Positions 8,483-17,372 are shown, counted from the first letter of the stretch. The stretch is 64,000 nucleotides of DNA from Streptomyces mobaraensis (GCF_020099395.1 NZ_CP083590.1:3410001-3474000); one strand, 5' to 3'. Notes: a model not told the origin generated them from the letters alone. Translations and numbers: made by a program.

Positions 8483-9046
8483 GTGGTGAAGCAAGAGCAG
8501 TGGGACGTCGAGATGAGTCACAGCCGCACCATCCAGGCGCCGCCCGCACTGGTCTGGCGTTCCCTGTTCGAGGTCCGCGGCACCGATCTCCCGGTCGCCG
8601 GTGCCTTTCTGCAGATACGCGACTTCCCCGGCCGGCTGGCCGGGCGGGTCCCGGCGGCCCCCCGGTCCCGGACGCTCTTCGAGCGGGCGGAGGACTCGGC
8701 CTTCGGGATCCTCAGCAAGGATGAGGACCGCCTGGTGGAGATGGCGAGGATCGCCCGGTTCTGGGAGCCGGTACCCACCAACGGCCCGGTCGTCGCCGAC
8801 CGTGCGGAGTTCGACGCGTTCCGCGGCCCGGGATTCGCCAAGACCCTCATCTCTTTCGAGCTCACCCCCCTGGGCGTGGGGACCAGGGTGGTCACCACGA
8901 CCAGGGTCGCCACCACCGACTCGACCGCCCGCCGCCGCTTCCTCGTCTACTGGTATCTGATCGGCCGGTTCGCGGGCGTGCTGCGGACGGCCATGCTGGC
9001 GGCCATGGAGCGGCGGGCACTGGCCCTCGCCTCCGGCGCCGCCTGA
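8483..9046 (+). CDS. SRPBCC-family protein (b)
   Basis: This 187-residue protein looks like an SRPBCC/Bet v 1-fold protein. It has the early motif SRTIQAPPALVWRSLFEVRG, a central acidic region, a strand pair LISFELTPLGVGTRVVTTTR, and a long C-terminal helix with LVYWYLIGRFAGVLR. It may bind a hydrophobic chain. The GTG at 8483 follows GGAGGAG at a good distance; ATG 8513 is a possible later start. It sits between the peroxidase and an alpha/beta hydrolase. No catalytic residues are identifiable. Confidence 0.6.
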   Translation: MVKQEQWDVEMSHSRTIQAPPALVWRSLFEVRGTDLPVAGAFLQIRDFPGRLAGRVPAAPRSRTLFERAEDSAFGILSKDEDRLVEMARIARFWEPVPTNGPVVADRAEFDAFRGPGFAKTLISFELTPLGVGTRVVTTTRVATTDSTARRRFLVYWYLIGRFAGVLRTAMLAAMERRALALASGAA

Positions 9047-9085
9047 TCCGGGACATCCCGTCATGTGCTTCTGGAGAGCCATCCC

Positions 9086-9907
9086 ATGCCCTTTGCCACG
9101 GCCGCGTACGAATCCCAGTGGGAGCCGCTCGCGGCGAAAGAGATCAACGGTGAGCCGCTGCGGGTGATGCACCACCCTGATCACACGCGGGGGATTCCGA
9201 TCCTCCTGACCCACGGGCTGGAGGAGGTCTGGCAGAGCTGGCTGCCGCTCGCCGAACGGCTGGCGCCGCGCTACAGGCTGCTGCCGGTCGACCTGCCGTG
9301 GCGCGCCAACGGGGACTACTCCTGGTCGGAGACGCTCCCGCCGTCCCGCTGGCTCGCCGAGGCGGTCGGTATGCTGCCCTTCGCTCCCTCGGCACTCATC
9401 GGACACTCCTTCGGCTCGAACACGATCCTGGAGTACCTGGCCGGCCCCAGCCCCGTCCCCGTGGACGCCGTGGTGCTGACCTCGCCGATCTACCGGGCCC
9501 GGCGGGAAGAGGTGAGCTGGGAGATGCTGCAGGAGTCGGTGGTCAACTTCCGTGACATCATCTCGGCCGGCCTGAAGGTCCGGGCCGAGGGACGGCAGTT
9601 CCCGCCCGAGGTCTTCGAGAAGATGGTCGACGCCATCCTGGAGCGGGTGGGACCCAATGGCCTGGTCAATCTCTTCCGGCTCGTGGGCCACAGCCCGTTC
9701 ATCGAGCTCCGGAGGATCGGCATGCCGACCCTGATCATCGCCGGGGTGGCCGAGGCGACCGAGGTCGGGACCGGTACCCGGGCCCTCGCGGCGGCGCTCC
9801 CGGCCGGACGGCTGGAGCTCCTGGAGGACTTCAACCACTTCTGTCAGGTCGCTCAGGCCGACGAGGTCGCCGCGCTGGCCGGCGCGCATCTGGGACTTTA
9901 TCTCTGA
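9086..9907 (+). CDS. Alpha/beta hydrolase (possible polyene thioesterase)
   Basis: The 273-residue protein has the alpha/beta hydrolase signature. There is an oxyanion-loop region (THGLEEVWQSW), the nucleophile elbow GHSFGSN and a C-terminal histidine in DFNHFCQVA. It could release the chain from the ACP or hydrolyse an ester. ATG 9086 follows GGAGAG; a GTG at 9065 is an alternative without a better site. It ends the first transcription unit, just before a strong terminator. The hydrolase half of the protein at 14737-16554 is clearly paralogous (GHSFGAN). Confidence 0.78.
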   Translation: MPFATAAYESQWEPLAAKEINGEPLRVMHHPDHTRGIPILLTHGLEEVWQSWLPLAERLAPRYRLLPVDLPWRANGDYSWSETLPPSRWLAEAVGMLPFAPSALIGHSFGSNTILEYLAGPSPVPVDAVVLTSPIYRARREEVSWEMLQESVVNFRDIISAGLKVRAEGRQFPPEVFEKMVDAILERVGPNGLVNLFRLVGHSPFIELRRIGMPTLIIAGVAEATEVGTGTRALAAALPAGRLELLEDFNHFCQVAQADEVAALAGAHLGLYL

Positions 9908-9962
9908 GCTCGTCATTCCTCTTTCGTGCCGGACGCCGAATCCGCAGATCCCTTTCGTTCCG

Positions 9963-9996
9963 ACGCCCCCGTGAATTGCTCCCGGGGGCGTTTTGA
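9963..9996 (+). terminator. Rho-independent terminator ending polyene unit 1
   Basis: A perfect 8-bp GC stem (9964-9971 pairing with 9983-9990) is followed by TTTTG. It lies 56 bases after the hydrolase stop. This is the clearest intrinsic terminator in the window and separates the 2.2-9.9 kb genes from the unit starting at 10133. Confidence 0.8.
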
Positions 9997-10132
9997 CGTG
10001 TCCGCGAGGCGGGCCGCCGATGTGGCGGCGTCAGCTGTGAACCCCCATGGGGGCTGCCGCCTGAACGTCTCGAACTCCTAAGCTAAATGGTACGGGCAGG
10101 CGAACGGATCGCCTCCGGAAGGGTGTTGAGAA

Positions 10133-10393
10133 ATGACGACCGCGACGAAGCAGGAGCAGCTCGACGAGATTCGCGAGATTGTCGCCGAGGTATTGGAGCT
10201 GGAGCCCGAGGAAATCACCGAGACCGGCCTTTTCGCCGAGGAGTACGAGGCGGACTCGCTGCGGGCGATCGAAATTCTCGCCCGGCTGGAAAAGAAGTAC
10301 AAGGTCGAGATTCCGCAGTCCGACCTGCCCAAGATGGTGAACCTGGCGGAGGTCTACGACGTCCTCGCCAAGCGCGCCGGCTGGCTGGGCTGA
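10133..10393 (+). CDS. Acyl carrier protein (ACP 2)
   Basis: This 86-residue acidic ACP has the attachment motif EYEADSLRAIEIL, with Ser42 as the phosphopantetheinylation site. It opens the second polyene transcription unit, 139 bases after the terminator, so it is probably preceded by its own promoter. It lies five bases upstream of the second ketosynthase gene. Two distinct ACPs and four ketosynthase pairs suggest division of labour, though which pair uses which ACP cannot be read from the sequence. Confidence 0.93.
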   Translation: MTTATKQEQLDEIREIVAEVLELEPEEITETGLFAEEYEADSLRAIEILARLEKKYKVEIPQSDLPKMVNLAEVYDVLAKRAGWLG

Positions 10394-10398
10394 CCTTC

Positions 10399-11604
10399 AT
10401 GCGACGGGTAGTCATCACCGGCCTGGGGCCCGTGTCGGCCATCGGCATCGGAGCCGCCGCCTACGGAGAGGCGTTGCGGCGCGGCGCCAGTGGCGTCTCA
10501 CCGATCGCCGGCTTCGACTCGTCGGGCTTCCCCTACTACATGGCCGGCGAAGTCCACGATTTCCGGCCTGAGGACATGGTCCGGCGGCTGTCTGTCGAGG
10601 AGTGGGGGCGTACCAGCCTCTTCGCGGCGTCCGCGGCCCGTCTCGCGGTCGCGGACGCCGGGATCGACGAGGAGCACCTCGCCGCCTCACGAGCCGGATC
10701 CAGCATGGGGACGACCGGCGGCGAGTCCCAGGTACTGGAGCGGCTCACCGCCGACTCGCTGGCGGCGGGCTTCCACGCGCTCGACTCCGGGCTCGTCCGC
10801 CAGGTGTCCAGTGCCCGGCTGTCGCAGGCGGTCAACAGGGAGCTGGGGCTCACCGGTGAGGCCGTGACGCTCGCCACCGCCTGCTCGGCCAGCAACTACG
10901 CGCTGGGCTACGCCTACGACCTGATCAGGACGGGCGAGGCGGACTACATGCTCGCCGGAGGCGCCGACTCCGTGCACCGCTGGTCGCACGCGGGCTTCTA
11001 CCGGCTGGGCGCCCTCACGGAGAAGGCGTGTTCGCCGTTCGACAAGGACCGCTCCGGCATCATCACCGGTGAGGGCGGTGCCGCGATGTTCCTCGAAAGC
11101 CTGGAATCGGCGCAGAGCCGCGGCGCCCGTATCCACGCCGAGGTGCTCGGCTACGGACTGAACTGCGATGCCGGGCACATGGTGGCCCCGGACCGGGACA
11201 GCATCGCCGCGTGCATGCGTCTGGCGCACCGTAACGCCGGGATCCGGGCCGAGGACGTGGACTACATCTGCGCCCACGGCACCGGCACACCCACCAATGA
11301 CCACGTCGAGGCCAGCGCGGTGGTCGACGTCTTCGGGAAGGACGCGCCGCCGATCAGCTCGACGAAGTCGATGCTCGGCCACGCCATGGGTGCCGCCAGC
11401 GGCCTTGGCGCCATCGCGTCGGTGCTCGGCATCACCGGATCGTTCCTCCCGCCCACCATCAACTTCAACACGGCGGACCCGGACATGCCCGAGATCGACC
11501 CTGTGCCCAACCACGCGCGGCCCGCCGACATCCGGATCGCCCAGGTGAACGGCTTCGCGTTCGGCGGCAACAACGCCATCGTCATCCTGGGGAGGCTGTC
11601 ATGA
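10399..11604 (+). CDS. Ketosynthase alpha subunit (KS 2)
   Basis: The 401-residue FabF-like enzyme retains the full catalytic set: Cys162 in ATACSASN, the HGTGTPTND histidine and GHAMGAAS. It should catalyse decarboxylative condensation with its CLF partner, whose gene overlaps the stop by four bases. Of the four ketosynthases in the window it is the most canonical, with unaltered motifs and full length. That makes it a candidate for the main elongating enzyme. Confidence 0.92.
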   Translation: MRRVVITGLGPVSAIGIGAAAYGEALRRGASGVSPIAGFDSSGFPYYMAGEVHDFRPEDMVRRLSVEEWGRTSLFAASAARLAVADAGIDEEHLAASRAGSSMGTTGGESQVLERLTADSLAAGFHALDSGLVRQVSSARLSQAVNRELGLTGEAVTLATACSASNYALGYAYDLIRTGEADYMLAGGADSVHRWSHAGFYRLGALTEKACSPFDKDRSGIITGEGGAAMFLESLESAQSRGARIHAEVLGYGLNCDAGHMVAPDRDSIAACMRLAHRNAGIRAEDVDYICAHGTGTPTNDHVEASAVVDVFGKDAPPISSTKSMLGHAMGAASGLGAIASVLGITGSFLPPTINFNTADPDMPEIDPVPNHARPADIRIAQVNGFAFGGNNAIVILGRLS

Positions 11605-12767
11605 CGACGGCACCAGAGCGCACGGCCCCCGCCGCGGGTTCCGCCTCCGGCGTGCTGGCCATCACCGGCTTCGGGGTACTGTCCGGGGCCGGGATCGGGC
11701 CGGAGCCGCTGGCCTCCGCCGTGGCCCGCCCGGCACAACCGGCGGACGTCAGCGGGATGTTCGAGGAACCGCTGCCCCGCGACGATGCGTACGCGCTGGT
11801 GGACTTCCGGGTCCGCGACCACCTCGGCCGCAAGGGCACCTCGTTCTTCGATCGCAGCACCTCGCTCGGCCTGGTCGCCTGCCAGGCCGCCCTGGCCGAC
11901 ACGGACCTGCGCGTCGACGACGGGAACCGCGCCCGTATCGGCATCGCGCTCGGCACGACCGCGGGCAGCGCCAAGTCCACCAGCGACTACAGCCGCGACA
12001 CCTTCACCCAGGAGCGGCCGTACCTGGTCAATCCGCTGCTCTTCCCCAACGCCGTGATGAACTGCGCGGCCGGGCAGGCCGGCATCTGGTTCGACCTCAA
12101 GGGGCCGAACGCCACCGTCGCCGGCGGGCCGCTCGCCATGCTCAATGTCCTCCGGTACAGCCGGAACCTGATCAACTGCGGTTACGGCGACGCCCTGCTG
12201 GCCGGGGCGGTCGAGGAGTTCAGCCCGCACTCCGCGTGGGCCCTGCACTACGCGCAGGCCGACGACGGCGGCACCGTGCCGTGCGGCGAGGGCGCGGCGG
12301 TGTTCGTCATCGAGAGCGCCGAGGCGGTACGTGCCGCAGGCCGCCGGCCGGACGCGGAAGTACTCGCCACCGAAGTGGGCGTCTTCGAACCGCCCGGGTC
12401 CGGGACGTCGTTCACCGACGGCCTCGCGCTGTGCCTGAGGCGGGCTCTGGAGCGGAGCGGGGTGTCCGCCTCCGACGTCACCACCGTCGTCGGGGCGGCC
12501 AACGGCATGACCCGGCTCGACGAGGCCGAGGCCGCCGCGGTACGCGCCGTACTCGGTGACGACGTGCCGAGGCTGCGGGTCAAGGAGGCGACGGGTGAGG
12601 CGTTCAGCGCGTCCGGCGCCTTCCAGCTCGCCGCGCTTCTCGCCCGCCACCGTGCCGAACCGGCGCGCGACGGCGAGCTCTCGGTGATCGTCAGCCGGTC
12701 CCGCGACGGGGCGGCCGGCGCGGCGGTCGTCAGGGGGTGGAGCCGTGCCGACGGTGATGACGGGTAG
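11601..12767 (+). CDS. Chain-length factor (CLF 2)
   Basis: The 388-residue ketosynthase-fold protein lacks the nucleophilic cysteine: the site reads PNATVAGGPLAML where a ketosynthase has TACSxG. The first catalytic histidine motif is also absent. The NPLLFPNAVMN block is typical of chain-length-factor-type and KS-like accessory subunits. It starts with ATG overlapping the stop of KS 2. Its C-terminus overlaps the start of KS 3 by 23 bases, so the four genes 10399-14740 are translated as a chain. Confidence 0.85.
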   Translation: MTTAPERTAPAAGSASGVLAITGFGVLSGAGIGPEPLASAVARPAQPADVSGMFEEPLPRDDAYALVDFRVRDHLGRKGTSFFDRSTSLGLVACQAALADTDLRVDDGNRARIGIALGTTAGSAKSTSDYSRDTFTQERPYLVNPLLFPNAVMNCAAGQAGIWFDLKGPNATVAGGPLAMLNVLRYSRNLINCGYGDALLAGAVEEFSPHSAWALHYAQADDGGTVPCGEGAAVFVIESAEAVRAAGRRPDAEVLATEVGVFEPPGSGTSFTDGLALCLRRALERSGVSASDVTTVVGAANGMTRLDEAEAAAVRAVLGDDVPRLRVKEATGEAFSASGAFQLAALLARHRAEPARDGELSVIVSRSRDGAAGAAVVRGWSRADGDDG

Positions 12768-13875
12768 CTCCATGGTTAGTTGCCTCGGTGATCTCGATTC
12801 GACGTACGAGGCGCTGCTCGCCGGGCGCGGCGGCGTCAGCGAGCTGCGGTACGGCGCTCCCGACAAGCTCAACGTCCACTACGCCTACGGCATCGACGAG
12901 CCGGACGGGGAGGACGGCCTCCGCCTGGCCGGCCGCTGGCTGGCACGGTGCGTCGCCGGGGCGCTGCGCGACGCGGGGGTCGACCCGGCCCGGCGCCGCG
13001 TGGCCGTGATCGTCGGAACAGGACTGCGGGAGCTGCGCGCCGTGGAGCAGTGGCACGGCGACGGTGCCCCGATGCGCGCGGCGCGGCTGCACTTCGACGA
13101 GGCGGTACGGTCCGTCGCGCCGGACGTCACCGAGGTACACACGATCGCCAACGCCTGCGCCGCGTCCGGCTACGCGCTGGGCCTCGCGGCCGACCTGCTC
13201 GAACTCGGCGAGGCCGACGCGGTGGTCGCCGCCGGCTGCGACGCGATGACGGAGAGCATGCTCGCCATCATCGGGCGGGTGACCGAGCACCCCTCGGACG
13301 CGGTGCGTCCCTTCGACGCCGACCGGCGCGGGGTACTGCTCGGCGAGGGCGCGGTCGCCGTGGTCCTGGAGCGCCCGGGCGACATCTCCCGGCCGCCGCT
13401 CGGCGTGCTGCGCGGTGTCGGCTTGAAGTGCGACGCGTTCCACGAGACGGCACCCGACCGTGCCGGGATCGTCGCGACGATACGGGAGGCTCACGAACGC
13501 GCGGGAGTCGACAGCGGCCAGGTCGACCTCGTCCTGGCGCACGGTACGTCGACGGCTCTCAACGACCCGACCGAAGCGGCGGCGCTGCTGGAGGTGTTCG
13601 GGCCGGACGGGCCGCCGGTCACCGCGATCAAGGGGGCCGTCGGCCACACCTCGGGTGGCGCCGCGCTCATGAGCCTGCTCGTCGCGCTGGAGGCGATCCG
13701 CACCGGACAGGTGCCCCCGGTCGTGGGGCTGAGCACTCCCATCCCCGAGGCCGCGGAGCTCCGTCTCGTCCATGGAGGGCCCTTGGCGTCACGGCCGCGC
13801 GTGGCCCAGATCAACGCATTCGGCTTCGGCGGGGTCAATGCCGTGGCGATCGTGGAGGCCGGCGATGCCCAGTAA
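12745..13875 (+). CDS. Ketosynthase alpha subunit (KS 3)
   Basis: The 376-residue ketosynthase has a catalytic cysteine, Cys138, in ANACAASGY, and both histidine motifs (AHGTSTALND and GHTSGGAAL). The N-terminal lobe is divergent: the usual VVITGxGxVS start is reduced to PTVMTGSSMVSCLGD. It may therefore be a specialised priming or accessory condensing enzyme. The GTG start lies inside the CLF 2 gene and the stop overlaps CLF 3. Confidence 0.82.
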   Translation: MPTVMTGSSMVSCLGDLDSTYEALLAGRGGVSELRYGAPDKLNVHYAYGIDEPDGEDGLRLAGRWLARCVAGALRDAGVDPARRRVAVIVGTGLRELRAVEQWHGDGAPMRAARLHFDEAVRSVAPDVTEVHTIANACAASGYALGLAADLLELGEADAVVAAGCDAMTESMLAIIGRVTEHPSDAVRPFDADRRGVLLGEGAVAVVLERPGDISRPPLGVLRGVGLKCDAFHETAPDRAGIVATIREAHERAGVDSGQVDLVLAHGTSTALNDPTEAAALLEVFGPDGPPVTAIKGAVGHTSGGAALMSLLVALEAIRTGQVPPVVGLSTPIPEAAELRLVHGGPLASRPRVAQINAFGFGGVNAVAIVEAGDAQ

Positions 13876-14740
13876 CAACCAGTGGCCGGCCGTCGACGGC
13901 TGGGCGGTCCACGTACCCGGTCATACCGAGGAGCGGCTTCCCGGTTCGCCGGCCGAGCCGGCCTGCGGCCCTGAGGACGCCCGGCGGGTGCTGGGCCGCA
14001 AGGGGCTGCTGGGCAAGGAGCCCGCGACCCGGCTCGCGCTGTGCGCCGTCCACCGCGCCCTCGGCCTGCCGCCGGCGCGGCCGTCCGAACCGCTCCCGGG
14101 CGCCGTCGGCACCGCTGTGGTCGTGGCCTCCAACCTCGGCAACGTCGAGACCGTGTGCGCCATCCAGACCGAGATGCGCGCGGGCGGCAGTCGCGTGGTC
14201 AGCCCGCTGGACGCCCCCAACGCCTCCAGCAACGTCATCGCGAGCACCATCGCCCTGTGGTACGGGTTCACCGGACCCAACCTGATGGTGTGCAGTGGCG
14301 CCACGGCCGGGCTGGACGCGGTGCGGCTGGCCCGCCTCGTGATCGCCGCGGGCCGTGCCCGGCGCGCGGTGGTGGTGGGTGTGGAGCCCGCCGACCCGGT
14401 GGCACGGCGCCTGGCGGCCCTGCGCCCGGGCACGCCGGGCGCGCTGACCGCGGCGGCCGGCTGCGTGCTGCTCGGCGAGCCGGGGGCGTGGGGCGGGACG
14501 ACCGGCGTATGCGTCGGTCCGGTCACCCGCCACCGTGACCCGCTGCCCACCGAGGCCACCCCCGATCCCGGCCTGGGTGATCTCTACGGCGCCGAGGGCG
14601 TCATACGCCTCGCGGTGGCCGCGGCCGGGCTGGCCGCCGGGCGGCTCACCGGCCCCGTCACCGTGGGCTGCGGCGACCGCGAGGACGGCTGGGCCCGCCT
14701 TGAGGTCTCCCGTGCCTCGGCGCACGGAGCCGCGTCATGA
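13865..14740 (+). CDS. Short chain-length-factor-like protein (CLF 3)
   Basis: At 291 residues this is the shortest ketosynthase-fold protein here. Aligning GPNLMVCSGATAGLDAV with a ketosynthase active site places an alanine at the cysteine position, and no HGTGT-type motif remains. It is therefore non-condensing and most likely the partner of KS 3. The conserved GRKGLLGKEPATR block near the N-terminus ties it to the other two short factors (4 kb and 20 kb). Both ends overlap neighbouring genes. Confidence 0.78.
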   Translation: MPSNNQWPAVDGWAVHVPGHTEERLPGSPAEPACGPEDARRVLGRKGLLGKEPATRLALCAVHRALGLPPARPSEPLPGAVGTAVVVASNLGNVETVCAIQTEMRAGGSRVVSPLDAPNASSNVIASTIALWYGFTGPNLMVCSGATAGLDAVRLARLVIAAGRARRAVVVGVEPADPVARRLAALRPGTPGALTAAAGCVLLGEPGAWGGTTGVCVGPVTRHRDPLPTEATPDPGLGDLYGAEGVIRLAVAAAGLAAGRLTGPVTVGCGDREDGWARLEVSRASAHGAAS

Positions 14741-16554
14741 CCGGGCGGACCCGCCGGGCAGGCGCCACCGGCTGGACCCGGGTCGCCGCGGCCGGCGACC
14801 TGGAGGTCTGGCGAGGACCCGGTGAGGGCCGCCCGCTGGTCGCGGCGCACGGGATGGAGGACGCCTGGAGCATCTGGGGCGGCCTGACGGGGAGGCTGGA
14901 GGGTTTCACTCCGTACGCCCTCCGGCTTCCGTGGCGCGGCGGCAACGCGTACCGCTGGCGCGAGGAGGCCACGCCTGGGGAGTGGCTGCGCCGGGCCCTC
15001 GCGCTGGTTCCGGAAGCCCCCGAGGTGCTCCTCGGGCACTCGTTCGGAGCCAATTCCGTCCTCGACTACCTGGCGACGGAGGAGGAGGTCCCCGGCCTGA
15101 AGGCGGTGGTGCTGTACGCGCCGTTCTACCGGCCCGCCGACTTCGACCCGACGCCGGCGCTGCGCCTGCGCTCGCGGGCCGCGCTCCGCAAGGTGATCCG
15201 GGAGGGCTTCACCCTGGCCCTCGGCCCGCGCGCGGCGAGCCTGGACCCGGACCTCAGGATCGCGATGGGCGGCAAGCTGCTGGACCGGGTGATGCCCGCC
15301 GGATTCCCCGTGTTCTACGAGGAGTTCATCGCCTCCGGCCTGCTGGACCTGACCCGCGTCACGACCCCCACCCTCGTCCTCGCCGGTGTGGACGACGAGT
15401 CGCTCACCCCGATGCGTGCCGCCGCGCTCGCCCGCGCGATGCCCGCCGCCACTGTCCGGTTGCGTTCGTCGTACGGCCATTTCTGCCATGTGGCGCAGCC
15501 CGCGGCGCTGAGCGGGGAGACGGCGGCCTTCCTGCGCCGCGCCCTGCGTCCGGCGGCCGAACCGCCGACCGGCCCTTTCGAAGGAGAACCCACCATGTCC
15601 ACCGAGCTGCTCGACGACCAGCCGACCAGCTATGTCGGCTCGCCGCGGTACGAAGGCGTCAACATCCGTACCTGGGTCGGCTTCAAGCACTTCATGTATC
15701 TCGTCGAGGAGGCCGTGCTGGCGTACTTCCGGGAACGCGGTGTGGGAGCCCGCGACATCTACCACCGCCACGGGCTCGGCCTGGAGATCGTCGACAGCTC
15801 GGTGCAGCTGCCGGCCACCCTGGAGGCCGAGGACCAGGTGTACGCGACGATCATCTCGGCCACGCCCAAGCCCGGCAAGGGCGCGCCGTTCACGGTGACG
15901 CTGAACGTGGAGCGTGACGGCCGGCCCGTGACCGTGCTCAAGGGCAAGGTCCGGGTGGCGCTGGTCGCCGTCAAGGACGGCTCGGGCACCGAGCCGGTGC
16001 CGGCGGTCCTGGAGCCGTACGTCGTCCCCGAGGTCGCGGCGCTCACCCACCCGGAGGCGGCGACGCTGCCGGTCGGCGAGGGCCGGGAGGTCGCCGACGT
16101 CCTGGTGCCCGAGGGCTCCGGCGCGTACCTGTGGTCCTGGCGTGCCCCGTACACCTATTGCCACTTCTCCGACCGTCTGCAGCACTCCGCGTACGTGCGC
16201 ACCCTCGAGGAGGTCGTGGACCGCTTCCTGCACGACCGCGGCATCGCCATCGGCCGGTTGCTCGAGGAGCGCGCCTGGATCCCGGTGGTGTCCCGCGCGC
16301 GGGTGCAGATGCTGGCCGACGTGTTCATGGAGGAGACCGTCCATACGGTCTTCCAGGTCCAGGACGTCATCAAGGACACCGTCTACACCGCGCGCATGGA
16401 CTGCTACGTGCGCCGCGGCGACGGCCTGGAGCGGGTAGCGACCGCGACCATCATGCACGGTTACGCCGTCAGCCGTGGCGAGAAGGCGGGTACCGTCGCG
16501 GTCTTCGACGACGAGGTGCGCGCGGTGCTGACCGCCGGCCGGGCGTCGGCATGA
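14737..16554 (+). CDS. Alpha/beta hydrolase fused to double hot-dog thioesterase
   Basis: The single 605-residue frame joins two units. Residues 1 to about 275 form an alpha/beta hydrolase with nucleophile elbow GHSFGAN and a C-terminal histidine in SYGHFCHVAQ. From residue 287 there is a tandem 4-hydroxybenzoyl-CoA-thioesterase-like double hot-dog (YCHFSDRLQHSAY in the second half). An AAGGAG at 15581-15586 sits eight bases before an in-frame ATG at 15595, with no stop between. The second unit can thus be made separately as well as by fusion. Roles in chain release or proofreading are likely. The hydrolase half is paralogous to 9086-9907. Confidence 0.75.
   Translation: MTGRTRRAGATGWTRVAAAGDLEVWRGPGEGRPLVAAHGMEDAWSIWGGLTGRLEGFTPYALRLPWRGGNAYRWREEATPGEWLRRALALVPEAPEVLLGHSFGANSVLDYLATEEEVPGLKAVVLYAPFYRPADFDPTPALRLRSRAALRKVIREGFTLALGPRAASLDPDLRIAMGGKLLDRVMPAGFPVFYEEFIASGLLDLTRVTTPTLVLAGVDDESLTPMRAAALARAMPAATVRLRSSYGHFCHVAQPAALSGETAAFLRRALRPAAEPPTGPFEGEPTMSTELLDDQPTSYVGSPRYEGVNIRTWVGFKHFMYLVEEAVLAYFRERGVGARDIYHRHGLGLEIVDSSVQLPATLEAEDQVYATIISATPKPGKGAPFTVTLNVERDGRPVTVLKGKVRVALVAVKDGSGTEPVPAVLEPYVVPEVAALTHPEAATLPVGEGREVADVLVPEGSGAYLWSWRAPYTYCHFSDRLQHSAYVRTLEEVVDRFLHDRGIAIGRLLEERAWIPVVSRARVQMLADVFMEETVHTVFQVQDVIKDTVYTARMDCYVRRGDGLERVATATIMHGYAVSRGEKAGTVAVFDDEVRAVLTAGRASA
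15581..15597 (+). promoter_or_regulatory. Internal ribosome binding site and ATG within fused gene
   Basis: AAGGAG followed after eight bases by ATG is the best-formed start signal of this neighbourhood, yet it lies in frame inside the 605-codon gene. It marks where a separate thioesterase protein of 319 residues could begin. Confidence 0.55.
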
Positions 16555-17189
16555 GGAAGCCGCCCCGGCTGTACTTCTCGCTGCGCAGCCCGTTCAGCTG
16601 GATGGCGGTGCGCCTGCTGGAGGAGCACCGCCCGGACGCCCACGAACTCATCGAGTACATCCCGTTCTTCGAGCCCGACCCGCAGACCATGGCCGCGCTC
16701 ACGGCGCGGGGCGGCGAGTTCCACTACGTGGCGATGAGCAAGGCCAAGCACCTCTACATCCTCAGCGACACCAAGAGGCTCGCCGCGAAGTTCGGCTTCC
16801 CCATGAAGTGGCCGATCGACACGGGTGACGAGTGGTGGGAACTCCCCCACCTCGCCTGGATCAAGGCGAAGGAGCTCGGCATCCACCGCGAGTACTACGA
16901 GGCGGTGATGGCCGCCCGCTGGGGCCGCGGCGAGGACATCTGCGACCGCGAGCGGCTGTTGACGATCTGCCGCGCCGCCGGCCTGGACGGCGCCACCCTC
17001 GTCGCCGCCCCGGACGACCCGGCGATGCGGGAGAAGGGCGTCGAGGCGTTGATGCGGGTCTACGAGGACGACGTCTTCGGCGTCCCGTACTTCACGTCGG
17101 GCCGGCACCGGTTCTGGGGCCTGGACCGGCTGGCCGATTTCGAGGCGGCGCTCGACCAGGCGCCGCCAGCCACCACGAGCAAGGAGTGA
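16551..17189 (+). CDS. DsbA-fold isomerase (HCCA-isomerase/FrnE-like)
   Basis: The 212-residue protein looks like the DsbA-like thioredoxin fold of 2-hydroxychromene-2-carboxylate isomerases. The N-terminal strand reads RLYFSLRSPFSWMAVRLLEE, with a serine where DsbA has CxxC. It has a helical insertion and a late VPYF cis-proline motif (FGVPYFTSGRHRFWGLDRL). Family members use thiol cofactors for isomerisation or small redox steps. In a polyene pathway, cis-trans isomerisation of a double bond is an attractive inference. The ATG overlaps the preceding stop. Confidence 0.78.
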   Translation: MRKPPRLYFSLRSPFSWMAVRLLEEHRPDAHELIEYIPFFEPDPQTMAALTARGGEFHYVAMSKAKHLYILSDTKRLAAKFGFPMKWPIDTGDEWWELPHLAWIKAKELGIHREYYEAVMAARWGRGEDICDRERLLTICRAAGLDGATLVAAPDDPAMREKGVEALMRVYEDDVFGVPYFTSGRHRFWGLDRLADFEAALDQAPPATTSKE

Positions 17190-17194
17190 GAACC

Positions 17195-17338
17195 ATGGTC
17201 GAGATCTCCGAGACGCTCCCGGCGGGCTGCCCGCCGATCGCGGACGAGTGGGACGAGGACCCGCTGGCAGGCATCCCCCGGGAGGTCCTGGACCGGGTCG
17301 GTGTGCTGGAGCACGACACCGCCGGCGGCTGTGGCTGA
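17195..17338 (+). CDS. 47-residue peptide ending GGCG
   Basis: A short, acidic protein of 47 residues lies between the isomerase and ketoreductase genes. AAGGAG at 17181-17186 precedes the ATG, so translation is well supported. It begins MVEISETLPAGCPPIADEW and ends DTAGGCG, with only two cysteines. I do not recognise a family. It could be a structural or regulatory small protein, a sulfur-carrier-like peptide (carriers end in GG), or a modified-peptide precursor. No peptide-modifying enzyme lies beside it, which weighs against the last option. Confidence 0.55.
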   Translation: MVEISETLPAGCPPIADEWDEDPLAGIPREVLDRVGVLEHDTAGGCG

Positions 17339-17372
17339 GCCGGCACGACGAACCCCGAAAGGATCCGAAGCA

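Noticed and set aside
7886..9916. A 676-residue minus-strand frame antisense to the peroxidase, SRPBCC and hydrolase genes
   Set aside because: It lacks any domain and lies opposite well-supported plus-strand genes; GC-rich DNA readily keeps antisense frames open.
17195..17338. The 47-residue peptide as a RiPP precursor
   Set aside because: No recognisable peptide-modifying enzyme or protease is adjacent; the radical SAM enzyme at 51 kb is explained by the sugar pathway.
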